12,952 nucleotides of DNA from Actinomycetota bacterium (GTDB lineage: Bacteria; Actinomycetota; Thermoleophilia; Gaiellales; Gaiellaceae). The notes beneath the pieces were generated by a model. The model saw only the letters and a program-made list of their open reading frames with translations. It searched no databases and was not told the origin of the DNA. Position numbers and translations under genes: made by a program. The stretch spans positions 1 through 12,952 of the forward strand of contig JACDBY010000414.1 of NCBI GenBank assembly GCA_013694685.1, written 5' to 3'. Below, one piece after another: positions 1 through 6,058 of the stretch. Position 1 is the first letter of the stretch, and the number at the start of each line of letters is the position of its first letter.

Positions 1-219
1 CGCGCGCTCGGCGCGCTCGGCCTGCCTCGCGCGGCGGTGGCGCTCACGCGAGGCGCCTCGGCCGGCCGGCGGTTTGTCGTCGTCGAAGACGCCGATCGCA
101 TCGTCGTCCGCTGCGACATCCCGCTCCCGCTCCAGGTGGACGGCGAGGACCTCGGCGATGTCGAGACCGCCGTGTTCGAGGCGGAGCGCGACGCCGTGGC
201 CGTCCTCACGTCCGGTTGA
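1..219 (+). CDS. Diacylglycerol/lipid kinase family protein, C-terminal fragment
   Basis: Only the last 72 codons are in the window; the frame is open from base 1 and ends with TGA at 217-219. The tail reads as the end of a YegS/DgkB-type lipid kinase: a beta-strand stretch (VVEDADRIVVRC) followed by PLPLQVDGEDLGD and a closing strand ending VAVLTSG. The PLPxQVDGE(x)LG element is the usual C-terminal signature of these kinases, which phosphorylate diacylglycerol or related lipids at the inner membrane face. The ATP-binding and catalytic part lies upstream, outside the window, so activity cannot be judged. It is convergent with the regulator at 358-1113, and two hairpins separate their ends. 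Family assignment rests on a short tail and is moderately secure. Confidence 0.7.
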   Translation, partial: RALGALGLPRAAVALTRGASAGRRFVVVEDADRIVVRCDIPLPLQVDGEDLGDVETAVFEAERDAVAVLTSG

Positions 220-272
220 CGCTGCTCCAAGCCTCCAGTGCGTCGTCCTTACCGGGTCACCGGAAAGCCGTG

Positions 273-298
273 TAGGTGCCGGACCTGTCCGGCACCTA
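273..298. terminator. Perfect 12-bp palindromic hairpin between convergent genes
   Basis: Arms TAGGTGCCGGAC (273-284) and GTCCGGCACCTA (287-298) are perfectly complementary around a 2-base centre. It lies 53 bases after the lipid-kinase stop, so it could fold in transcripts from either strand. No T-tract follows, so it may be a factor-assisted terminator, a transcript-end stabiliser or a dispersed palindromic repeat. Its GGTGCCGG core recurs in the hairpin at 11767-11797. Confidence 0.6.
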
Positions 299-314
299 GA
301 GCCCCGGAATCGCA

Positions 315-344
315 GGTTCCACCGGGGCCGTTTCCGGTGGAACC
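315..344. terminator. 11-bp hairpin at the 3' end of the GntR/FCD gene
   Basis: GGTTCCACCGG (315-325) pairs perfectly with CCGGTGGAACC (334-344) across an 8-base loop. It starts 13 bases beyond the stop codon of the minus-strand regulator, the right place for its terminator. With the palindrome at 273-298 it forms a tandem hairpin pair between two convergent genes. There is no clear U-tract in either direction. Confidence 0.6.
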
Positions 345-357
345 CTGAGACGCGGCA

Positions 358-1113
358 CTAGCCGCGGCGCGAGCGGGACGAGAAGAGATCCGACCACCGT
401 CGCCCGATCCCTCTCGCAAACTGGGTCTCGAGCATGCGGAAGTGCTCGTCGAGGATCGTCTCGAGCCGGTCTCGATCGCGGGCACGCATCGCCTCGAGCT
501 GGCGACGGTGGACGTCGAGCGTCTTCCGGTCGTAGGCGAGACCGCCGGAGTACGCGTCCCGGATGGGCGAGAGGCCGCGCGCGACGCCGCGCATCGCCGC
601 ACGGATCGTCTCGTTGCGGCAGGCGCGGACGAGCGCCCTGTGGAACATGGCGTCGGCGCGCATGACGCTCGCCCGCTCGCCGAGGTGGCGCTCCAGGAGG
701 TCGGCCGTCCTGCTCAACTCGACGAGGTCGTCGGCTGTTGCCACATGCATCGCCTCGTGGACGACCGCGCGCTCGAGGACGCGGCGCGCGCGGAGGACGT
801 CGACCGCAGCGTTCTCCTCGAGCTTGACCGCGGTGAAGATCGCAACCGCCGGGACGAGGTCGCTGACGACGAACACGCCTCCCGACTTGCCGCGTCGCAC
901 CTCGACGAGGCCCGAGAGCTCGAGGACGCGGAGTGCCTGGCGGAGCGTGGGCTTCGAGATCCCGAGTTGCTCGGCGAGCGCGCCCTCGTTCGGCAGGCGG
1001 TCGCCGCCGCGCAGCCCCGCCCGCTCGATCGCCTCGGTCAGATGCTCGATCGCGGCCTCGAACGTGCGCGTCGCGCGAACGGGCTCGATCGCAAAGCGGC
1101 GCCCGGTCTCCAT
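358..1113 (-). CDS. GntR-family transcriptional regulator with FCD ligand domain (FadR subfamily)
   Basis: A 251-residue DNA-binding repressor/activator of the FadR (FCD) branch of the GntR family, of normal length. The winged helix-turn-helix covers about residues 15-82, with the GntR signature GDRLPNEGALAEQLGISK and a wing ending GKSGGVFV. The helical FCD domain follows (about 100-235), with probable metal/ligand residues D154, H158, H202 and H224, the usual Asp-His-His-His set that binds a metal and a carboxylate effector. ATG at 1113 is chosen because the HTH begins soon after it and it faces the divergent E1 gene. The divergent layout and the dyad at 1184-1204 suggest that it controls the dehydrogenase operon and perhaps itself, responding to an organic acid. 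The effector is unknown. Confidence 0.93.
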   Translation of the reverse strand: METGRRFAIEPVRATRTFEAAIEHLTEAIERAGLRGGDRLPNEGALAEQLGISKPTLRQALRVLELSGLVEVRRGKSGGVFVVSDLVPAVAIFTAVKLEENAAVDVLRARRVLERAVVHEAMHVATADDLVELSRTADLLERHLGERASVMRADAMFHRALVRACRNETIRAAMRGVARGLSPIRDAYSGGLAYDRKTLDVHRRQLEAMRARDRDRLETILDEHFRMLETQFARGIGRRWSDLFSSRSRRG

Positions 1114-1183
1114 TCCCCCAGTCTCGCAGGGTTCTCCGCTCCGCGAGGGGCCGTGCCTCGGCGCGCGGACGGAGTTGCGTCAA

Positions 1184-1204
1184 AAGGGAAACCCTGTTTC
1201 ACTT
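1184..1204. promoter_or_regulatory. Candidate GntR/FCD operator between regulator and E1 operon
   Basis: Left half AAGGGAAAC (1184-1192) and right half GTTTCACTT (1196-1204) form an inverted repeat matching at 8 of 9 positions around a 3-base centre; the inner GAAAC/GTTTC arms are perfect. It is an A/T-richer patch in GC-rich DNA. It lies 5 bases before the E1 alpha ATG and about 70 bases from the regulator start. Size and symmetry fit a GntR dimer site. No convincing -35/-10 pair was found around it. Confidence 0.6.
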
Positions 1205-1209
1205 CAACG

Positions 1210-2268
1210 ATGAGCGCGGTGCCGGTCGTCGAGCAGGATCTCGAGCGCGTCATCGCCGGTCGGCCCGCCGTGCGACCTGCGGGGCTCGACGACGACGCGC
1301 TCCTCGCGCTCCACCGCTCGCTCGTCAGGCTGCGGGTCTACGACGAGCGCTCGGTCGTCTACCACAGCCAGGGCCGGATCGGCACCTACGCGATCTTCCG
1401 CGGGCACGAGGCGATTCAGGCCGGCGCCGTCCACGCGCTCGAGGAACGGGACTGGATCTTCCCGAGCTATCGCGAGTCCGCGATCGGGCTGCTGCGTGGC
1501 TTGCCCGCGTCGACGATCCTCCAGTGGTGGCGGGGCCATCCGTCCGGTTGGTGGAACCCGGAGGAGGTCAACGTGGCGTCGATCTGCGTCCCGATCGCGA
1601 CGCACGTCCCCCATGCGGCCGGGCTCGCGTGGGGTCTCGCGCTGAAGGAATCGGATGCGGTGGCGGTCGCCATCTTCGGTGACGGCGCGACCTCGGAGGG
1701 AGCGTTCCACGAGGGGGCGAACCTCGCCGCCGTTTTCCGGGCGCCGCTCGTGCTGCTCTGCAACAACAACCAGTGGGCGATCTCGACGCCGCTCAGGGAC
1801 CAGACGGCCGCCGAGCGGCTCTCGGACAAGGCCGTCGGGTACGGGATGCCCGCGATCCGGGTGGACGGGAACGACGTTCTGGCCGTCCACGACGCCGTTC
1901 GCCGGGGAGTCGAGCACGCACGCGCAGGCGAGGGCCCGACCTTCGTCGAGGCCGTGACGTACCGCTCCTTTCCCCACGCGACGGCCGACGATCCGAGCAT
2001 CTACGTCGATCGGGAGCGGGTCGAGGCCGAGCGCGGCCGCGACTGCGTGGCAGCCTACGAGACCTATCTCCGTGACCTCGGCGTGCTCGACGACGAGGAC
2101 GTGCAGACCGTCCGCGAGGAGGCGCTCGCCGAGCTGCGTGCAGGCATCCAGGCGGCCGAGGACGAGGCGCCCGGGGATCCTGAACTCGTCTTCGCGCACG
2201 CCTACGCCGATCCACCTCCCGACCTCGCGCGGGATCTCGAGGAGCTCCGGCGGGTGCACGAGCGATGA
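1210..2268 (+). CDS. pdhA: 2-oxo acid (probably pyruvate) dehydrogenase E1 component, alpha subunit
   Basis: This 352-residue subunit is of normal length. With the beta subunit it forms the thiamine-diphosphate E1 that decarboxylates a 2-oxo acid and acylates the lipoyl group of E2. The N-terminal region has the family pattern YDERSVVYHSQGRIG and FPSYRES (about residues 44-90). The ThDP/Mg motif runs from GDGATSEG (157-164) to NNNQWAIS (185-192). The active-site loop FPHATADDPS (254-263) carries the conserved His256. The layout resembles B. subtilis-type and actinobacterial PdhA, but branched-chain substrates cannot be excluded. ATG 1210 is chosen because the conserved protein starts there, although the frame is open further upstream opposite the regulator. 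No Shine-Dalgarno is visible, so translation may start near the 5' end of the mRNA. Its stop overlaps the E1 beta start (ATGA). Confidence 0.93.
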   Translation: MSAVPVVEQDLERVIAGRPAVRPAGLDDDALLALHRSLVRLRVYDERSVVYHSQGRIGTYAIFRGHEAIQAGAVHALEERDWIFPSYRESAIGLLRGLPASTILQWWRGHPSGWWNPEEVNVASICVPIATHVPHAAGLAWGLALKESDAVAVAIFGDGATSEGAFHEGANLAAVFRAPLVLLCNNNQWAISTPLRDQTAAERLSDKAVGYGMPAIRVDGNDVLAVHDAVRRGVEHARAGEGPTFVEAVTYRSFPHATADDPSIYVDRERVEAERGRDCVAAYETYLRDLGVLDDEDVQTVREEALAELRAGIQAAEDEAPGDPELVFAHAYADPPPDLARDLEELRRVHER

Positions 2269-3260
2269 GCGCTACGGCGGTTGCAACCCGGGAGCTCATG
2301 CTCGTTGAGGCGGTAAACGACGCACTCCACGTCGAGCTCGCTCGCGACCCGTCCGTGATCGTGCTCGGCGAGGACGTCGGTCGCCTCGGCGGCGTCTTTC
2401 GCGCGACGGCGGGTCTCCGAGAGGCGTTCGGCGAGAAGCGGTGCATCGACACGCCGCTTTCCGAGGCGGGGTTCCTCGGCGCCGCGGTGGGGCTCTGCAT
2501 GGCGGGATGGCGTCCCGTCGTCGAGATGCAGTACGACGCGTTCTCCTATCCCTGCCTCGACCAGCTCATCACCCACGTCGGCCGCTACCGCTGGCGTACG
2601 GGTGGGCGTATGGGCTTTCCGCTCGTGATCCGCATGCCGTACGGCGGCGGAGTTCGCGCGCCCGAGCTGCACGACGACTCGCCCGAGACGTACTACGTCC
2701 ACACACCGGGCGTGAAGGTTGCCGTCCCCGCGACGCCTGCCGACGCGAAGGGGCTCCTCGCTGCCGCGATCCGCGACCCCGATCCCGTGGTGCTCTTCGA
2801 GCCGAAGCTCGTCTACCGGACCGCGCGCGGCGCTGTGCCGGAGGGGGAGCATGTCGTCGAGCTTGGAAAGGCGCGGCGCGCGCGCGAGGGCAGCGACCTG
2901 ACGCTCGTCGCCTGGGGCGCGATGGTCGCCGTCTGCGAGCGCGCTGCCGACGACCTCGCGGCGGAGGCCTCGGTGGAGGTGCTCGACCTCCGCTCCCTGA
3001 AGCCCCTCGACGACGAGGCGCTCCTCGCCTCGGTGCGCCGCACCGGCCGGTGCGTTGTCGTGCAGGAGGCACCGCGGACCTGCGGCTTCGCGTCGGAGAT
3101 CTCGGCCCTCCTCGCCGAGCATGCGATCCTGGATCTGCAAGGCCCCGTGCTCCGCGTCACCGGCTACGACGTGCCGTATCCCTACTGGCAGCTCGAGGAC
3201 TGGTACATGCCGTCGGTCGAGCGCGTCGTCGATGCCGTCCGCCGCGTGCTCGCGTTCTGA
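2265..3260 (+). CDS. pdhB: 2-oxo acid (probably pyruvate) dehydrogenase E1 component, beta subunit
   Basis: This 331-residue transketolase-like beta subunit is of typical length. The Pyr domain opens with LVEAVNDAL and VIVLGEDVGRLGGVFRAT (31-48). DTPLSEAGFLG (62-72) carries the conserved Glu67 that activates the ThDP aminopyrimidine. YGGGVRAPELHDDSPE (126-141) and HTPGVKVAVPATPADAKGLL follow. The C-terminal domain contains SLKPLD and the strand GRCVVVQEAP, which help bind E2. The start overlaps the alpha-subunit stop by four bases, so the two are translationally coupled and will assemble as alpha2beta2. The segment near residue 136 reads LHDDS where relatives more often have HHSES/HHSQS, a modest variation. 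No E2 gene follows; the matching E2 lies about 7.4 kb downstream. Pyruvate versus branched-chain specificity is unresolved. Confidence 0.93.
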   Translation: MSATAVATRELMLVEAVNDALHVELARDPSVIVLGEDVGRLGGVFRATAGLREAFGEKRCIDTPLSEAGFLGAAVGLCMAGWRPVVEMQYDAFSYPCLDQLITHVGRYRWRTGGRMGFPLVIRMPYGGGVRAPELHDDSPETYYVHTPGVKVAVPATPADAKGLLAAAIRDPDPVVLFEPKLVYRTARGAVPEGEHVVELGKARRAREGSDLTLVAWGAMVAVCERAADDLAAEASVEVLDLRSLKPLDDEALLASVRRTGRCVVVQEAPRTCGFASEISALLAEHAILDLQGPVLRVTGYDVPYPYWQLEDWYMPSVERVVDAVRRVLAF

Positions 3261-3348
3261 ACGCCGTCGCAGCTCGTCGATCGCGGCTTGGGCGGGCTGT
3301 GCCGTCACCTCGACATAGCGCAGCTCCCCACGCGTGGCCACGCGAATT

Positions 3349-3374
3349 GGGCGGCCCCATCCCGGCGACCGCCC
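3349..3374. terminator. Weak hairpin between E1 beta and the cupin gene
   Basis: GGGCGG (3349-3354) pairs with CCGCCC (3369-3374) across a 14-base loop, in the gap between two convergent genes. The stem is short and has no T-tract, so it is only a possible bidirectional terminator. The remaining bases of this 134-bp gap hold no gene I can support. Confidence 0.25.
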
Positions 3375-3394
3375 GTCCGTGACTGTCTCGCCCT

Positions 3395-3880
3395 TTAGAA
3401 GGGGCAGTTGCCGGGATTCGGCTCGTCGATCCGTGGAGTCGCGCCCTCGGGCACCACCCTCGTCACGAACAGAACGAGCTCCTCGGTCCCCTCGTTCCGG
3501 GCGATGTGCGTGTCTCCGCCGGGATCGACGTAGGCCGTCCCTGCGGGGTGCCGCTGCGGTGTGCAGTCGGGGTCGTCACCGTCATAGAAGGTCGACGTTC
3601 CGGACTTGACGATCACGAAGCTTGGGCCTGGGTGGCTGTGCCAACCGAAGTTCCCTCCCGGGGCGACTCGGATTTCCGAGACGGCAACCGTCGACGGCCC
3701 CTTCGTGTCGATGTTGACCTTCCAGTCTCCTGTCTTGACCTTGACGTCGATGTCGGCGACGTTCCCAAGCGCGAGCGTCTCGTTCTTGGTCACGCCCGAG
3801 CCGGACGTCGCGAGCGCGGTCGCTACGATCGCGAGGAGGGCGAACCCTGCGAGGACTGTTCCGCCCAAGAGCTTCTTCAT
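3395..3880 (-). CDS. Secreted single-domain cupin protein
   Basis: This 161-residue exported protein has a Lys-Lys N-terminus and hydrophobic stretch (residues 5-24) with probable signal-peptidase cleavage after the ALA near 24. The cupin barrel has motif 1 as GWHSHPGPSFVIVKSG (79-94) and motif 2 as YVDPGGDTHIARN (117-129). H81, H83 and H125 are likely metal ligands, but the usual Glu of motif 1 is replaced by about Ser87, so the metal site is incomplete. C106 and C159 may form a disulfide. ATG 3880 is preferred: AGGAGG lies 10 bases upstream, the same spacing as at 6059 and 12356. The in-frame GTG at 3886 is only 4 bases from it. Substrate is unknown; sensing, storage or small-molecule binding outside the cell are all possible. 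It is convergent with E1 beta and divergent from the kinase at 4020. Confidence 0.85.
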   Translation of the reverse strand: MKKLLGGTVLAGFALLAIVATALATSGSGVTKNETLALGNVADIDVKVKTGDWKVNIDTKGPSTVAVSEIRVAPGGNFGWHSHPGPSFVIVKSGTSTFYDGDDPDCTPQRHPAGTAYVDPGGDTHIARNEGTEELVLFVTRVVPEGATPRIDEPNPGNCPF

Positions 3881-4019
3881 GGCCACGTGGCCTCCTGTCT
3901 GTGCTGACGTTGAGATCCATCACTCTAGGAGGTCGGTAACGCCGCGACTACGGTGTCAGCAGGCGAGTTGGCCGGGGTGGCTGCCCGTTCCTCACCGGGT
4001 GCTGGGTCCTTGACGGCTC

Positions 4020-4739
4020 GTGTGCGATGACGGACAACTTCCGCCCGGACTCAGACTAGGAGGTCGACCAGCCCTGGAGGCTTCGGACGTCGATGCGCTG
4101 CCCGGGACGCTCGACCGGTTGCGCCATGAGATCGCGGAGGTGCGCGCGTCGCGGGAGCGGCTGGTCCTCGCCGCCGACGCCGGCCGGCGCGGAATCGAGC
4201 GCGAGCTGCACGAAGGTGTGCAGCAGGACCTCGTCGCGCTGGCGGTCAACCTGCAGCTCGCGGGCCAGCTGGTGGACACCGACCCCGCAGCGGCGAAGAC
4301 TTTGCTCGAAGAGATGGGGCGCGACATCCGGCAGGCGCTTGTCGAGACGGCTCAGCTCGCGCAGCGCGTCTACCCGCCGCTGCTCGAGGCGGGCCTCGCC
4401 GTCGCGCTACGCTCGGCCCTCGCGACCGCCGCGATCTCTATCCCCGTCGCGGTCGATGTCGCGCCGAGCGCTCGCTACCCGCACACGGTCGCTCGAACGA
4501 TCTACCTGTGCTGCCTCGAGATACTCGAACACGCAGAGACCGGCGCGCGAGCAACGGTCACGGTGCGAGACGAGCCGGCCGGCGTGGTCTTCGATCTCGT
4601 GGTGAACGGCACGCGCCCTGCCGACCCGGAGCTCAACGCGTCGCGCGATCGCGTGGAGGCGCTCGGAGGTCGACTGACGATCGCCTCGGAGCCCGGCGGC
4701 GGAGCTCGCGTCACCGGCTCGCTCCCTCTGCCGCGATGA
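4020..4739 (+). CDS. Small cytosolic HisKA_3-type sensor kinase with degenerate ATP site
   Basis: This 239-residue protein has no membrane segment or recognisable sensor domain. A short helical lead (about 25-55) precedes the dimerisation/phosphoacceptor helix RRGIERELHEGVQQDLVAL (56-74), which matches the NarX/DesK-type HisKA_3 pattern with phospho-His at H64. The ATPase-like half is eroded: the N-box reads EILEH instead of EALTN, the D-box is VNG instead of DDG (N196), and the glycine lid before SRDRVEALGGRL (208-219) is missing. The tail EPGGGARVTGSLPL is conserved. It may be a weak kinase, a phosphatase-biased partner or a pseudokinase. The next gene, ending 5 bases away on the other strand, encodes the expected NarL-type regulator. 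The start is uncertain: GTG 4020 has no ribosome site, whereas AGGAGG at 4058-4063 is followed 10 bases later by an in-frame CTG (4074); TTG 4119 is another option. Confidence 0.8.
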   Translation: MCDDGQLPPGLRLGGRPALEASDVDALPGTLDRLRHEIAEVRASRERLVLAADAGRRGIERELHEGVQQDLVALAVNLQLAGQLVDTDPAAAKTLLEEMGRDIRQALVETAQLAQRVYPPLLEAGLAVALRSALATAAISIPVAVDVAPSARYPHTVARTIYLCCLEILEHAETGARATVTVRDEPAGVVFDLVVNGTRPADPELNASRDRVEALGGRLTIASEPGGGARVTGSLPLPR

Positions 4740-4744
4740 CGCCA

Positions 4745-5410
4745 CTACCGGCTCTCGGCCAGGTACAGGATCACGGCCTTGACGCGCTTGTGGACCGCAG
4801 CCTCCCACGTGAGCCCGAGCTTCGAGAAGATCGAGTGAATCACCTTCTCGACGGATCTTTCCGTCAGCACGAGGGACGCCGCGATCGCCGCGTTGTTCTT
4901 GCCTTCGGCCATCTCGCGGAGAACGTCTCGCTCGCGCGGTGTCAACCCGGTGAGCGGCGACTCCTCTCCGCGGGCGTTCTCGGCAACCAGCGCCTCGACG
5001 ACCTTCGGGTCGATCACCGAGCCACCCTCGGCGACGGCCCGGATCGCTTCTACGACTTGCCCGAGATCCGTGACGCGTTCCTTGAGGAGGTAGCCGCGAC
5101 GCGCGCTCCCACCCTCGAGCAGTGCGAGCACATAGCCAGGGCTCGCGTACTGGCTGAGGACGACGACACCCGTGTCCGGGTGCGTCTCGCGCAGTTGCTC
5201 CGCAGCACGGATCCCCTCGTCGGTATCGCTCGGCGGCATCCGGATGTCGGTGACGACGACGTCGGGGCGCTCGGCGTCCACGGCGGCAAGCAGCGAGTCG
5301 AAGTCGCCACACGCGGCCGCGACCTCGATGCCGGGTTGCGTCTCGAGCAGACGGCGGAGACCTTCGCGGGCGAGGTAGTGATCTTCGGCGAGCACGAGCC
5401 GAATCGGCAT
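4745..5410 (-). CDS. NarL/LuxR-family response regulator transcription factor
   Basis: A 221-residue two-domain regulator of standard length. The receiver domain (1-120) has the acidic pair E9/D10 (VLAEDHY), phospho-acceptor D55 (VVVTDIRMPP), a Ser at the Thr/Ser switch (VVVLSQYA) and the conserved Lys in GYLLKERV. A GerE/LuxR helix-turn-helix follows from LTGLTPRERDVLREMAEGKNN to the recognition helix ERSVEKVIHSIFSKLGL. It should dimerise on phosphorylation and bind promoter DNA. The gene ends 5 bases from the HisKA_3 kinase gene, in convergent orientation, and the two are a likely cognate pair. ATG 5410 is chosen from the conserved MPIRLVLAEDH start; the open frame continues far upstream but antisense to other genes. 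No Shine-Dalgarno is visible. Only 17 bases separate this start from the divergent receiver gene, so its promoter must lie inside that gene. Confidence 0.93.
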   Translation of the reverse strand: MPIRLVLAEDHYLAREGLRRLLETQPGIEVAAACGDFDSLLAAVDAERPDVVVTDIRMPPSDTDEGIRAAEQLRETHPDTGVVVLSQYASPGYVLALLEGGSARRGYLLKERVTDLGQVVEAIRAVAEGGSVIDPKVVEALVAENARGEESPLTGLTPRERDVLREMAEGKNNAAIAASLVLTERSVEKVIHSIFSKLGLTWEAAVHKRVKAVILYLAESR

Positions 5411-5427
5411 GGGCGGAGGATACGGCG

Positions 5428-5850
5428 GTGACGACCGGGCCTCCAGTGACGGGCTCTGTTGGGCCGTCGAACGCGGGGCAGCCGCTCGTCCTGATAGTGG
5501 ACGACAACGAGAGGAACCTGAGGCTCGCGCGCGATGTGCTGCGCGCGGCCGGATTGCGAACGCTGGAGGGGGCAACCGGCGCCGAGGGGATCGCGCTCGC
5601 GGAGCAGCACCTCCCGGACCTGATCCTGATGGACCTCGGGCTCCCGGACATGGACGGCACGGCCGCAGCACGAAAGCTCGGAGAGGCGGAGCGAACGGCG
5701 CGGATCCCCGTCGTCGCGCTGACGTCGAGGCGGCTGGAGGGAGGCGCCTGGTACCTCGACGCCGGGTTTGCCGGCTACCTCGAGAAGCCGTTCGACGTCC
5801 TGGAGTTCCCGGATCAGGTGCGCGGCTTCTGCGCCCGTCCCGGGCGCTGA
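5428..5850 (+). CDS. Stand-alone receiver-domain protein (DivK/CheY-like)
   Basis: A 140-residue protein that is a single REC domain after an 18-residue polar leader, with no output domain. It shows the acidic pair D25/D26 (LIVDDNERN), phospho-acceptor D69 (ILMDLGLPDMDG), T99 (VVALTS) and K120 (YLEKPFD). Such proteins relay phosphate or act allosterically on kinases. It is clearly related to the receiver at 9049-9429: both have DNERN, RDVL, LE-ATG and ERTA-IPV-ALT, but this copy is one residue shorter and less canonical around residues 101-112. GTG 5428 is chosen because GGAGGA lies 7 bases upstream; GTG 5446 is an alternative. It is divergent from the NarL-type regulator and upstream of the lipoprotein operon, from which a structured 208-bp gap divides it. 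Confidence 0.9.
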   Translation: MTTGPPVTGSVGPSNAGQPLVLIVDDNERNLRLARDVLRAAGLRTLEGATGAEGIALAEQHLPDLILMDLGLPDMDGTAAARKLGEAERTARIPVVALTSRRLEGGAWYLDAGFAGYLEKPFDVLEFPDQVRGFCARPGR

Positions 5851-5854
5851 TTGC

Positions 5855-5895
5855 CCTGCGCTGCCGGCAACACGTTGCGGCCGAGCTTGCGCAGG
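5855..5895 (+). terminator. Two-tier hairpin after the stand-alone receiver gene
   Basis: An outer stem CCTGCGC (5855-5861) with GCGCAGG (5889-5895) encloses an inner stem GCCG(G)CAA (5863-5870) with TTGCGGC (5875-5881), which has one bulged G. It begins 5 bases after the receiver stop, a good place for a terminator or transcript-end structure, but lacks a T-tract. Between here and the promoter at 5998 I see nothing else supportable. Confidence 0.4.
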
Positions 5896-5997
5896 CACAG
5901 GGCTCCGGTGGCCCGAGACGGCGTGGCCACACGGCGTAGGGCCTGCCCCGCCGCCGAGCAGTGTGCCAGCACCCGTGCGAGACACAAGCGGGCAGGG

Positions 5998-6026
5998 TTG
6001 GCGTAGAGACGCGCTCGCCGTATGTT
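5998..6026 (+). promoter_or_regulatory. Sigma-70-like promoter for the lipoprotein/kinase/cyclase operon
   Basis: A -35-like TTGGCG (5998-6003) and a -10-like TATGTT (6021-6026) are spaced by exactly 17 bases, each matching 4 of 6 consensus positions. Transcription would start near 6033, giving a leader of about 26 bases that contains the GAGAGGAG ribosome site (6041-6048) ahead of ATG 6059. This is the best promoter-like sequence in the window. It suggests that the four genes from 6059 to 10577 are transcribed separately from the receiver gene upstream. Confidence 0.5.
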
Positions 6027-6058
6027 GGTCGAGTCCCACGGAGAGGAGACCCACAGCG

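Noticed and set aside
442..1209. Open frame continuous with and upstream of E1 alpha
   Set aside because: It lies fully antisense to the GntR/FCD gene, whose domains are clear; E1 homology begins at ATG 1210.
3330..3339. Palindrome around ACGCGT in the E1 beta/cupin gap
   Set aside because: A short GC-rich palindrome at the end of convergent genes with no matching half-sites nearby; chance is likely.
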